Shown here piece after piece: positions 35,827-43,551 of a DNA stretch of 64,000 bases (the stretch's first letter is position 1; every line of letters starts with the position of its first letter). The DNA is from Flavobacteriales bacterium (lineage in GTDB: Bacteria > Bacteroidota > Bacteroidia > Flavobacteriales_F > PHOS-HE28): positions 620,001 through 684,000 of the forward strand of contig JADKHI010000001.1 in the NCBI GenBank assembly GCA_016721825.1, given 5' to 3'. Under the pieces are notes generated by a model. It saw only the letters and a program-made list of their open reading frames with translations, did no database searches and had not been told where the DNA came from. The position numbers were made by a program, and so were the translations under genes.

Positions 35827-36246
35827 ATGTTCACCGAAGAGATGATCGCCCGCGCCAACGCCATGCGTCCCGGTACGTTGATGGAAACGCTCGGCATCAC
35901 CTACGTCCCTAGCGCCCCGGGCACCTTCGCCGCCACCATGCCGGTGGGACCGGTGAACCACCAACCCATGGGCCTGTTGCACGGTGGTGCCACGGCAGCG
36001 CTCGCGGAATCCTTGGGCAGTGCCGGTTCGGCCATGCTCATCGACCTGCAAACGCAAGGTGTCGTGGGCATCGAGGTGAACGCCAATCACATCAAGGGCC
36101 TGCGCACCGGGCTTGTCACTGCGACGGGAACCTTGGTCCATCAAGGCCGCACCACGCATGTTTGGGACATCCGGGTGACCGACGAAAGCGGCGCTCTGGT
36201 CGCTCTGTGCAGACTAACGAACCTGATCATCACCAAGCGACCATGA
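35827..36246 (+). CDS. menI: Hotdog thioesterase, probable 1,4-dihydroxy-2-naphthoyl-CoA hydrolase
   Basis: The 139-residue PaaI-type hotdog protein has the active-site stretch QPMGLLHGGATAALAESLGSAGS, with the HGG and downstream Glu typical of DHNA-CoA thioesterases, and a GIEVNANHIKGLRTG strand. It hydrolyses DHNA-CoA to 1,4-dihydroxy-2-naphthoate in menaquinone synthesis. Position as first gene before menF, menD and menB supports MenI over a general thioesterase. The ATG at 35827 begins the hotdog domain; the frame extending back to 35551 runs through the divergent regulator gene. The end overlaps menF by four bases (ATGA). Confidence 0.83.
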   Translation: MFTEEMIARANAMRPGTLMETLGITYVPSAPGTFAATMPVGPVNHQPMGLLHGGATAALAESLGSAGSAMLIDLQTQGVVGIEVNANHIKGLRTGLVTATGTLVHQGRTTHVWDIRVTDESGALVALCRLTNLIITKRP

Positions 36247-37361
36247 AGCTCTCCCCCGGCATGCGCGCCTCGTTGGAACATGCCCTTGCGGAGGGGCTCA
36301 CCTTCGCCTGCTTTCGTTCTCCCGGCGGTTTGCTGACGCTCTGGGCCCAGCGCACCCCGGAGCTGGAACGCGTGGACCGGCTCCTGTTGTTCGAGCTGAA
36401 CGACGTGTTCCTGCTGGCCCCCTTCGAACTATCGCCGGACAGCATCCCCTTCATCCGCTCCGATGTGGAACTGGTGCAGAGCGACCTGGAACCCGAAGCG
36501 GAGCTCCTTTACCCGTGCGAAGGCAGTGAGGCAAGTGAACCTTCCCTTCAACCCACCACGTCGGAGGCCATCTTCAAGGAAGGTGTCGAACGGATCAAGC
36601 AACGCATCGCAGAAGGGCTACTTCAAAAAGCGGTGTTGTCCCGTGTACTGGCGACCCAACTCGACCACCGCCACCGGGTGGACCTCTTCGAAGCGGCTCT
36701 GGAGGATCAGCCCGATGCCTTCGTCGCGCTCGTACACACCCCCGACCACGGCACATGGATGGGTGCTTCGCCCGAGCGCTTGCTTCATGCGCAAGATGAT
36801 CGCGTTCGTGTGGATGCACTGGCCGGCACACGAAGCTTGGAACACGGGGTCGAGCCTTGGGGCGAGAAAGAGCAGAATGAGCAGGAGTTGGTGACGACGA
36901 GCGTTCTGAACACCTTCGTCCACCTTCACTTGAAGGAAGTGCTGTTGCATGGGCCCGAGACCGTGAGCGCAGGAACCGTACAACACTTGCGCAGCGTTGT
37001 GGAAGCCGGACTGGAGGAAGTGCCCTTGGCTGATGTGTTGATCGCGCTGCACCCGACCCCGGCCGTAGGCGGTACACCTCGCACGGAAGCACACGAGCTC
37101 ATCCGCACGTTGGAAGAACACGACCGCCGCCTTTACACCGGTTTCTGGGGACCATGGAGCGCCGACGGGACCACCGAGCTGTTCGTGAACCTGCGCTGCC
37201 TTCAGGTATTCCCGAGCAAAGCGTTGCTGTACGTTGGCGCGGGGATCACTGCTGGCTCCAACGCGGAGCTGGAATGGAAGGAGACCGCGAACAAGGCCCG
37301 CACGTGGCTCCAGCTGATCGAGAAGCTGGAGCCTCTCCGGGTATCTTCGTCGCCCCAATGA
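36243..37361 (+). CDS. menF: Isochorismate synthase
   Basis: The 372-residue chorismate-utilising enzyme isomerises chorismate to isochorismate, the first committed step of menaquinone synthesis. Family motifs are KAVLSRVLATQ, SPERLLHAQ, ALAGTRSLEHG, LIALHPTPAVGGTPR, GFWGPWS, VNLRCLQV and the Mg-binding YVGAGITAGSNAELEWKET. The N-terminal part is shorter than in enterobacterial MenF. The start at 36243 overlaps menI and the end overlaps menD, both ATGA, so the operon is tightly coupled. Confidence 0.92.
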   Translation: MKLSPGMRASLEHALAEGLTFACFRSPGGLLTLWAQRTPELERVDRLLLFELNDVFLLAPFELSPDSIPFIRSDVELVQSDLEPEAELLYPCEGSEASEPSLQPTTSEAIFKEGVERIKQRIAEGLLQKAVLSRVLATQLDHRHRVDLFEAALEDQPDAFVALVHTPDHGTWMGASPERLLHAQDDRVRVDALAGTRSLEHGVEPWGEKEQNEQELVTTSVLNTFVHLHLKEVLLHGPETVSAGTVQHLRSVVEAGLEEVPLADVLIALHPTPAVGGTPRTEAHELIRTLEEHDRRLYTGFWGPWSADGTTELFVNLRCLQVFPSKALLYVGAGITAGSNAELEWKETANKARTWLQLIEKLEPLRVSSSPQ

Positions 37362-39040
37362 CATCCGACCATTTCGCTGCGGCCGAACTGGCCCGCCTCT
37401 GCGCCGCCAAGGGCGTCCGCCACGTGGTGATCAGCCCCGGTAGCCGCAGCGCTCCGCTGGTGATCGCCTTCCACCAGCAGCCCGAGATCACGTGTCTGCA
37501 GGTGATCGATGAGCGTAGCGCTGCCTTCTTCGCTTTGGGCATGGCCCAGCAGCTGCTCGCCCCCGTGGCCCTGATCTGCACCAGTGGCAGTGCGGTGCTC
37601 AACTATGGCCCCGCCATCGCCGAGGCCTTCTACCAGCGCATCCCCTTGTTGGTGATCACGGCGGACCGCCCCGAGGAGTGGGTGGACCAGGGTGAAGGAC
37701 AGGCCATCCGGCAACAGGGCGTACTGGCCTTGCATATGAAGCGGAGCGTGCAGCTTCCACGCCTTACCAACGATGAGCTCGCGCGCTGGCACTGCGGCCG
37801 CCTGATCAATGAGGCCATCGATGCTACGTTGCTCCCTGTGGCCGGACCCGTGCATGTGAACGTGCCCTTCACGGAGCCGCTCTATGGAACCACCGAGGAG
37901 GTTGGAAGCACCCGTTTCATCGCTCCAGTGATGACGGAATCCTTCATCCTACCCGAGCATGCGCGCTGGCTCGTCGGCCAACTGTCCGCGTGTCGCAAGG
38001 TGATGGTGCTCGCGGGCCAGGGTGTGTGGAGCGCTGGTATGAAGCAGCAACTGATGCAGCTCGCCGCACTGCCGCAGGTATCGATCCACACCGAGGCCAC
38101 CAGCAACCTCGACGACCCGTCCTTCATCACCTGCATCGACCGTGTGATCGAGGCGGTGAACGACAAGAACATGGAGGCGCTCCGCCCCGACCTGCTGATC
38201 ACCTTCGGCGGCGCGGTGGTGAGCAAGCGTGTGAAGACGCTGCTGCGCCAGTGGAAGCCTTCGCAGCACTGGAATATCGACCTAGGGCAGCGCCACTACG
38301 ATACCTACCAGAGCCTCACGCACGACATCGCGGTGAGCCCCGAGGTGTTCTTCGCACAGCTCGCGCCCTCGGTGCAACCGCGGGAATCGCTGTACCGCGA
38401 CGGCTGGAAGCTGCTCGATGAAACGACGCGCGGAACGCACCACCGTCTGGTGAGCGAAGCGCCGTTCTGCGACCTCAGTGTGTTCAGCACCGTGTTGGAC
38501 CGGATCCCCGGCGACAGCGCCGTGCACCTGGCCAATAGCACGCCGGCCCGTTACGCCCAGCTCTTCGACCGCGTGCGGGGCCACCGCTGGTTCAGCAACC
38601 GCGGCACCAGCGGCATCGACGGCTGCACCAGCACCGCCGTGGGCGCCGCCTTCGCCACGCAGCAGCTCACCACGCTGATCACCGGCGACATCGCCTTCTG
38701 CTACGACAGCAACGCGTTCTGGAACAGTCACCTGTCGCCCTTGCTGAAGGTGATCGTGATCGACAACGGCGGTGGCAACATCTTCCGCTACATCGAAGGG
38801 CCGGACAAGGACGCCGAGCTCCTGCCCTACTTCGAAGCACCGCACACGCGCAGCATCGCTGCGCTCGTGAACAGCTTCGACCTGCCCTACTACCACGCCC
38901 ACGATCAGGCTTCACTCGAAGCAGGCATCGACAAGCTCTACAGCACACACGACAAGCCCGCCGTGGTCCACATCACCACCGATGCACTCACCTCGCCCAA
39001 GGTGCTGCGCGATTATTTCAAAAAGCTACGCGAAGCATAA
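37358..39040 (+). CDS. menD: 2-succinyl-5-enolpyruvyl-6-hydroxy-3-cyclohexene-1-carboxylate (SEPHCHC) synthase
   Basis: The 560-residue thiamine-diphosphate enzyme joins isochorismate and 2-oxoglutarate with loss of CO2. Hallmarks are VISPGSRSAPLVIAF, VIDERSAAFFALGMAQ with the catalytic Glu, LICTSGSAVLNYGPAIAEA, and the ThDP-binding GDIAFCYDSN through VIDNGGGNIF. Length is normal. The ATG at 37358 overlaps the menF stop (ATGA); longer frame extension lies in menF and is rejected. It is followed by a 63-base gap with a hairpin before menB. Confidence 0.94.
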   Translation: MTSDHFAAAELARLCAAKGVRHVVISPGSRSAPLVIAFHQQPEITCLQVIDERSAAFFALGMAQQLLAPVALICTSGSAVLNYGPAIAEAFYQRIPLLVITADRPEEWVDQGEGQAIRQQGVLALHMKRSVQLPRLTNDELARWHCGRLINEAIDATLLPVAGPVHVNVPFTEPLYGTTEEVGSTRFIAPVMTESFILPEHARWLVGQLSACRKVMVLAGQGVWSAGMKQQLMQLAALPQVSIHTEATSNLDDPSFITCIDRVIEAVNDKNMEALRPDLLITFGGAVVSKRVKTLLRQWKPSQHWNIDLGQRHYDTYQSLTHDIAVSPEVFFAQLAPSVQPRESLYRDGWKLLDETTRGTHHRLVSEAPFCDLSVFSTVLDRIPGDSAVHLANSTPARYAQLFDRVRGHRWFSNRGTSGIDGCTSTAVGAAFATQQLTTLITGDIAFCYDSNAFWNSHLSPLLKVIVIDNGGGNIFRYIEGPDKDAELLPYFEAPHTRSIAALVNSFDLPYYHAHDQASLEAGIDKLYSTHDKPAVVHITTDALTSPKVLRDYFKKLREA

Positions 39041-39053
39041 CGCGACGATGTAC

Positions 39054-39089
39054 GGGCGGGAATACTGAGCGAAGTCGAAGTACCCGCCC
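39054..39089. repeat. Hairpin with CTGAGCGAAGTCGAAG repeat core
   Basis: GGGCGGG (39054-39060) pairs with CCCGCCC (39083-39089). Between the arms, 39065-39080 reads CTGAGCGAAGTCGAAG, a phrase I recall as a frequent dispersed intergenic repeat in Bacteroidota. It lies between menD and menB and may attenuate or stabilise the men transcript. A second copy is not visible in the window. Confidence 0.5.
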
Positions 39090-39103
39090 CAACGAACGAA
39101 CCC

Positions 39104-39925
39104 ATGAGCTCCCGCACCTGGACCACCATCAAGGAATACACCGACATCCGCTACGAGTTCTTCGAGGGGATCGGCAAGATCACGATCAACCGCCCGGAGG
39201 TGTACAACGCCTTCCGACCGGAGACCACCAAGGAGATGATCGACGCCATGGAGCTCGCCCGCGAGGACCAGCGCATCGGCGTGATCGTGCTGACCGGTGA
39301 AGGCGACAAGGCCTTCTGCAGCGGTGGTGACCAGAACGTGAAAGGGCGCGGCGGCTACGTGGGTGCCGACGGCGTGCCGCGCCTGAACATCCTGGACATG
39401 CACAAGAAGATCCGCGAGATCCCCAAGCCCGTGGTGGCCATGGTGAACGGCTACGCGATCGGCGGCGGGCATGTGTTGCACGTGGTGTGCGACCTCACCA
39501 TCGCCGCGGACCACGCGCGTTTCGGGCAGACCGGCCCGAAGGTGGGCAGCTTCGACGCGGGCTTCGGCTCCAGCTACCTGGCCCGCCACGTGGGGCAGAA
39601 GAAGGCCCGCGAGATCTGGTTCCTCTGCCTGCAGTACAGCGCCAAGGAGGCCGAGGACATGGGCATGGTGAACAAGGTGGTGCCCCTGGCCCAGCTGGAA
39701 GACACCACGGTGGAGTGGTGCAAGATCATGATGCAGCGGAGCCCCATGGCCCTACGCATGATCAAGCGCGGACTCAACGCAGAGCTCGATGGCCAGCGCG
39801 GCCTGATGGAGTTCGCCGGCGATGCCACGCTGATGTACTACCTGATGGACGAGGCCCAGGAAGGCCGCAATGCCTTCGTGGAGAAACGCGCTCCGGACTT
39901 CCAGCAGTTCCCGAAGTTTCCGTGA
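39104..39925 (+). CDS. menB: 1,4-dihydroxy-2-naphthoyl-CoA synthase
   Basis: The 273-residue crotonase-fold enzyme closes the naphthoate ring from o-succinylbenzoyl-CoA. Strong MenB identity comes from YNAFRPETTKEMIDA, FCSGGDQNVKGRGGYVG, GYAIGGGHVLHVVCDLTIAAD, FGQTGPKVGSFDAGFGSSYL and the tail FVEKRAPDFQQFPKFP. The segment after FGQTGP matches standard MenB, with SFDAGFG in place of the commoner SFDGGWG/GYG. It is separated from menD by a repeat hairpin but is probably in the same operon. The gene ends at a TGA 47 bases before a likely lipoprotein gene whose upstream region is repeat DNA. Confidence 0.95.
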   Translation: MSSRTWTTIKEYTDIRYEFFEGIGKITINRPEVYNAFRPETTKEMIDAMELAREDQRIGVIVLTGEGDKAFCSGGDQNVKGRGGYVGADGVPRLNILDMHKKIREIPKPVVAMVNGYAIGGGHVLHVVCDLTIAADHARFGQTGPKVGSFDAGFGSSYLARHVGQKKAREIWFLCLQYSAKEAEDMGMVNKVVPLAQLEDTTVEWCKIMMQRSPMALRMIKRGLNAELDGQRGLMEFAGDATLMYYLMDEAQEGRNAFVEKRAPDFQQFPKFP

Positions 39926-39932
39926 AACAAGA

Positions 39933-39955
39933 GGAACGCAGAGACGCGAAGGCGC
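39933..39955 (+). repeat. Dispersed intergenic repeat, copy 2
   Basis: The blocks GGAAC, CAGAG, CGC and AAGGCGC are separated by single variable bases, as in the inverted copy at 694-716 (20 of 23 identical). Further CGCAGAGGA follows to 39970. The repeat sits directly after menB and extends the frame of the next gene, which suggests that frame's first codons are not truly coding. Confidence 0.55.
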
Positions 39956-39972
39956 GGAGTACGCAGAGGAAT

Positions 39973-40401
39973 TTGAAGTTCCCTTCGCTTATTGCTACCC
40001 TCATTGCCGTTGTCGCGTCATGCAAAGCACCGTCCACTCCACGTACCTCCGATATACAGGGTCAATGGTTCGGCCGTTGTGTGTTCGCTTGTCCCGACTC
40101 CGTTCGTAAGGAAGAATGGCCAAGCGACACACTCCTACTCGCCCTTGTATTCGACTCAGCACTGCACGGAGAATACCTGGGCTATGTTGGGAATGACAAG
40201 GGATATCCGATGCTAAGGGGCAAGTTCTCGGCCCTTGAGGCCAGCGACACGATCGTCTTCGAACGCATGAAACTGATCGCTTGGACCACGGAGATCCAGG
40301 GCACCCGGGCAGACCTCAAGGTCATGAATGCACTGAATGGCTGTGCGTGTGACCTCACGATGCGTTCCTTCACAGGGGAGCGACTTCCCTTGCTGCCGTG
40401 A
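39973..40401 (+). CDS. Putative lipoprotein of unknown function
   Basis: If translation begins at the TTG at 39973, the 142-residue product starts with a good type II signal peptide (KFPSLIATLIAVVAS, lipidated C17) followed by KAPSTPRTSD. The mature part has SDIQGQWFGRCVF, four cysteines and a C-terminal GERLPLLP. A GTG at 39922 in the same frame is an alternative, but the codons between lie in repeat DNA. I recognise no domain. It lies between menB and further small genes, inside the men region but without visible pathway link. Confidence 0.5.
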   Translation: MKFPSLIATLIAVVASCKAPSTPRTSDIQGQWFGRCVFACPDSVRKEEWPSDTLLLALVFDSALHGEYLGYVGNDKGYPMLRGKFSALEASDTIVFERMKLIAWTTEIQGTRADLKVMNALNGCACDLTMRSFTGERLPLLP

Positions 40402-40441
40402 AACCTTTGCAAGGTCTCATTCCGTTGTCGTACTCTCCCCC

Positions 40442-40804
40442 ATGACCAACGCCACCATCTTCAAGGTCCATGGATCTCCGGAGCACTTCCCGGTCCTGGA
40501 GACGGACCAGGGCTTCTTCGAGATGCGCTACGGTGGCGTGCTGCGGTTGAAGGGCATGCCGAACGGACCCTATACCCCGCTCGATGTGCCCTTCCTCGGA
40601 CTTTGCGTTGAAGAAGTGCTGACCGACGGCCATTGGGTCCACCTCATCACCCGCAACGGGTCGATCATCTCGCACGGTCCGGGGTGGATCTCCGGTGAGG
40701 GTGCCACCGACCTTGCGTTCTTCCACAAGGAAGGCCCGGAAGCAGTGTCCTTGCTTGCCGAACTGCGGGCTGACCCGGAGATGCGGCGGATCGAGCTGGC
40801 CTGA
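40442..40804 (+). CDS. Hypothetical protein
   Basis: This 120-residue soluble protein has MTNATIFKVHGSPEHFPVLETDQGFFEMRYGG at its start and no signal peptide or membrane segment. The residue pattern (several W/H/F, a GPGWISGEGATDLAFF stretch) suggests a small beta-fold. I recognise no family. The ATG at 40442 lies 34 bases after an AACCTTTG promoter-like box (one mismatch to TAnnTTTG). The longer frame from 40337 overlaps the preceding lipoprotein gene. Confidence 0.55.
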   Translation: MTNATIFKVHGSPEHFPVLETDQGFFEMRYGGVLRLKGMPNGPYTPLDVPFLGLCVEEVLTDGHWVHLITRNGSIISHGPGWISGEGATDLAFFHKEGPEAVSLLAELRADPEMRRIELA

Positions 40805-40841
40805 GCGCCTGTTCGCAGGCTTTGGCCATCTTTGGATCATC

Positions 40842-41543
40842 ATGAACGCTCGCACCTTCAGCCTGCTGGGTATGCTCGGTCTCTGCATGGGGCTGCACGC
40901 CCAGTCCGAATTGCCGGACCCCTTCCGCAAGGGCCGGTTCTTCGTTTCCACGGCGGCCAGCTGGAAGACCCAGGACTACGACCTGAAGGACACCAAGACC
41001 TGGAACCTGGAACCCGTGGTGGGCTACTTCGTGCGGGACCGTCTGGCCGTTGGCCTCGGTGGCGTGATCGGCCTGCATGCCTTCGACTATGTGCAGGACA
41101 ACACGGCCGTGGGCACCACCAGTTTCAAGGACGAGGACACGAATTGGGGTGCGCTGGGGCCCATGGTGCGGGGGCACATTGGTGGGCCACGGATCTCCGC
41201 CTTCGGCCAGATCGGTGCCTACTTCGGCGGCATCGATCAGACCTCGGTGAACAACCAGACCACCAACGGTTCGGTGGTGACCAAGGTGCGCGACGGTGGC
41301 TTCCAGCTGTACGACTTCGGTGCGGGCCTCGCCTACTACTACAAGGGCACCGTGGGCATTGAGTTCATGGGCCACTATTACCTCGGCTACGCTCAGACCA
41401 CCACGGACATCACCTACGATACCGGCGAGCAAGTGCACTACGACAAGTCCAAGAACAACGCGGATGGCGGCGGCGCAAGCATCGGATTGGTCGTGCTCTT
41501 CGGCCTTGCGAAAGGGCAATCGGCAGCAGCACCGGCCAATTGA
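40842..41543 (+). CDS. Outer-membrane beta-barrel protein
   Basis: The 233-residue protein has a signal peptide ending GLHAQ, then alternating strands as in small OmpW/opacity-type barrels: FVSTAASWKTQDYDL, LEPVVGYFVRDRLAVGLGG, FGQIGAYFGG, LYDFGAGLAYYYKGTVGIEFMGHYYLGY. The expected C-terminal strand (ASIGLVVLFGLA) is followed by a short AAPAN tail. The ATG at 40842 starts the signal peptide; a CATCTTTG box (40827-40834) lies just before it. It is in a run of small genes between menB and menA. Function unknown beyond the outer membrane. Confidence 0.75.
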   Translation: MNARTFSLLGMLGLCMGLHAQSELPDPFRKGRFFVSTAASWKTQDYDLKDTKTWNLEPVVGYFVRDRLAVGLGGVIGLHAFDYVQDNTAVGTTSFKDEDTNWGALGPMVRGHIGGPRISAFGQIGAYFGGIDQTSVNNQTTNGSVVTKVRDGGFQLYDFGAGLAYYYKGTVGIEFMGHYYLGYAQTTTDITYDTGEQVHYDKSKNNADGGGASIGLVVLFGLAKGQSAAAPAN

Positions 41544-41557
41544 GCGCCCTTCCGTAC

Positions 41558-42490
41558 ATGAAGCATTGGCTCCACGCCTTCCGCCTGCGCACCCTGCCCC
41601 TTGCGGTAAGCAGCATCATCGTGGGGAGCGCGTTGGCCTACTTCTCGGACAACTGGCGCTACATCGGGCCTTCAAGCTTCAGACCGATCGTCCTCTGGCT
41701 TGCGCTGATCACGGCCGTGCTTCTTCAGATCCTGAGCAACCTGGCCAACGACCTCGGAGATCACTTGCACGGCACGGACAATGCCGAGCGCGTCGGTCCA
41801 GAACGCGCTGTCCAGAGCGGTGCGATCCCACCGGCTGCCATGAAGCGCGCCATGTTGATCTGCGGAGCTCTCGCCTTCTTGAGCGGCTGTATGCTGATCA
41901 CCGTAGCGCTGGGTCTTACGCTCACCACGCTGGGCTTCCTTTTGCTCGGGCTGCTCGCCATCGGTGCGGCCGTGAAGTACACGTTCGGCAAGAACCCCTA
42001 TGGCTACGCCGGGCTGGGCGACGTGAGCGTGTTTCTCTTCTTCGGGATCGTGGGCGTAAGTGGAACCTTCTACCTGCATTCGGCCGGTTTCCATTGGGCC
42101 ACATTGATGCCGGCAGCGGGGTTCGGCCTGCTCAGCGCCGGGGTGCTGAACGTTAACAACATGCGCGACATCGTGAACGACGCGGCAAGCGGGAAGCGCA
42201 CCCTGGTGGTGCGGATGGGCAGTGCGAAGGCCAAGGTCTATCATACCTTCCTTGTGGTCAGCGGTCTCGCCAGTTTGGTCATATTCACCTCCTTGTTCTT
42301 TGGTGTGGGATTCTTCAACGATTCCTGGTGGATGTGGCTCTTCCTACTCGTCGTCCCCGGCTTCGTCATCCACCTGAAGCGCGTGTGGACCACCAATGAG
42401 CCACGTGACCTGGACCCTCAACTTAACGTTTTGGCAATGGGCACCTTCTTCACCGCGTTGCTCTTCTCGCTGGGCCTTATTCTTGCGTAA
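41558..42490 (+). CDS. menA: 1,4-dihydroxy-2-naphthoate polyprenyltransferase
   Basis: The 310-residue integral membrane UbiA-family enzyme attaches the isoprenoid tail to DHNA. The first Asp-rich motif is NDLGDHLHGTDNAERVGPERAVQSG, with the MenA-typical RVGP-R-VQSG continuation. The second is NNMRDIVNDAASGKRTLVVRMG. About eight to nine transmembrane helices are evident. A TTG at 41540 overlapping the previous stop is possible, but the ATG at 41558 gives the normal N-terminus MKHWLHAFRLRTLPLA. The stop overlaps the menC start by one base (TAATG). Confidence 0.93.
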   Translation: MKHWLHAFRLRTLPLAVSSIIVGSALAYFSDNWRYIGPSSFRPIVLWLALITAVLLQILSNLANDLGDHLHGTDNAERVGPERAVQSGAIPPAAMKRAMLICGALAFLSGCMLITVALGLTLTTLGFLLLGLLAIGAAVKYTFGKNPYGYAGLGDVSVFLFFGIVGVSGTFYLHSAGFHWATLMPAAGFGLLSAGVLNVNNMRDIVNDAASGKRTLVVRMGSAKAKVYHTFLVVSGLASLVIFTSLFFGVGFFNDSWWMWLFLLVVPGFVIHLKRVWTTNEPRDLDPQLNVLAMGTFFTALLFSLGLILA

Positions 42491-43545
42491 TGCTCCGCGC
42501 CCGCTGGATCGAACGCAGCCTTGAACCGCACTTCACCCTTGGCACGAGCAAGGGTGCTATCACCACGCGAACGGTCTGGTACCTCATCGCCTGGCACCAC
42601 GATCGTCCGGAGGTGCGCGGCATCGGCGAAGCGGCGCTCTTCCCCGGCCACAGCAAGGAGTTCCCGGCGGATGTGAAGACCAAGTTGCTGGAGCTGTGCA
42701 TGGACACCAGCAACTGGGAACGGCGCCTGCACGGAGACCTTGTCGATGTGCCCAGCGTACGGTTCGCGGTGGAACAATGCTTGAAGGACCTGGCGGCTGG
42801 CGGCACCAAGACGTTGTTCCCGTCGGAGTTCACGCTCGGTCGTCAGGCCATTCCGATCAACGGGTTGGTGTGGATGGGCGACAAGGCCACCATGAAGCAG
42901 CGGATCCACGAGCAGATCGATGGCGGCTACACCACGGTGAAGATGAAGATCGGCGCCATCGGCATCGATGACGAACTGGAACTGCTGAAAGCGGTGCGTG
43001 CCGAATACAGCGCGAAAGATCTGATACTCCGCGTGGATGCGAACGGGGCCTTCAGCGCACAGCAAGCACCCGACATAATGAAGCGGCTTGCCGACCTTCA
43101 GGTGCACAGCATCGAACAACCCGTAGCCCCGGGGCTCTACGAGATGATGGCCGAACTCTGTGCGGACACGCCCATCCCCATTGCGCTGGACGAGGACCTG
43201 ATCGGTCTGAACACACACGATGCGAAAGTGGACCTATTGGACAACCTGAAGCCGCAATACATCGTGATCAAGCCGAGCCTGGTGGGTGGTTGGGCCGCCA
43301 CGCAGGAATGGATCGAGCTGGCGAAGGCCCGCAACATCAGCTGGTGGATCACCTCCGCGCTGGAGAGCAGCATCGGCCTGAACGCGATCGCGCAGTACAC
43401 CGCAACACTCAACGTTTCCATGGCGCAGGGCCTGGGCACCGGCAAGGTCTACGCGAACAACATCCCCTCTCCGTTGCTTGCCGAGAAAGGCTTCCTGCAC
43501 TACCGGCCGGAAGCCGAATGGGACCTCTCTGCGCTATCCTCCTGA
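42490..43545 (+). CDS. menC: o-succinylbenzoate synthase
   Basis: The 351-residue enolase-superfamily enzyme dehydrates SHCHC to o-succinylbenzoate. Catalytic and metal positions are visible as VKMKIG (Lys), LRVDANGAF (Asp), SIEQPV (Glu), ALDEDL (Asp) and IVIKPSLVGG (Lys), in the order expected for OSBS. It is coupled to menA upstream and followed by menE after six bases. The product of the missing MenH step is its substrate. Confidence 0.92.
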   Translation: MLRARWIERSLEPHFTLGTSKGAITTRTVWYLIAWHHDRPEVRGIGEAALFPGHSKEFPADVKTKLLELCMDTSNWERRLHGDLVDVPSVRFAVEQCLKDLAAGGTKTLFPSEFTLGRQAIPINGLVWMGDKATMKQRIHEQIDGGYTTVKMKIGAIGIDDELELLKAVRAEYSAKDLILRVDANGAFSAQQAPDIMKRLADLQVHSIEQPVAPGLYEMMAELCADTPIPIALDEDLIGLNTHDAKVDLLDNLKPQYIVIKPSLVGGWAATQEWIELAKARNISWWITSALESSIGLNAIAQYTATLNVSMAQGLGTGKVYANNIPSPLLAEKGFLHYRPEAEWDLSALSS

Positions 43546-43551
43546 TCCCGG

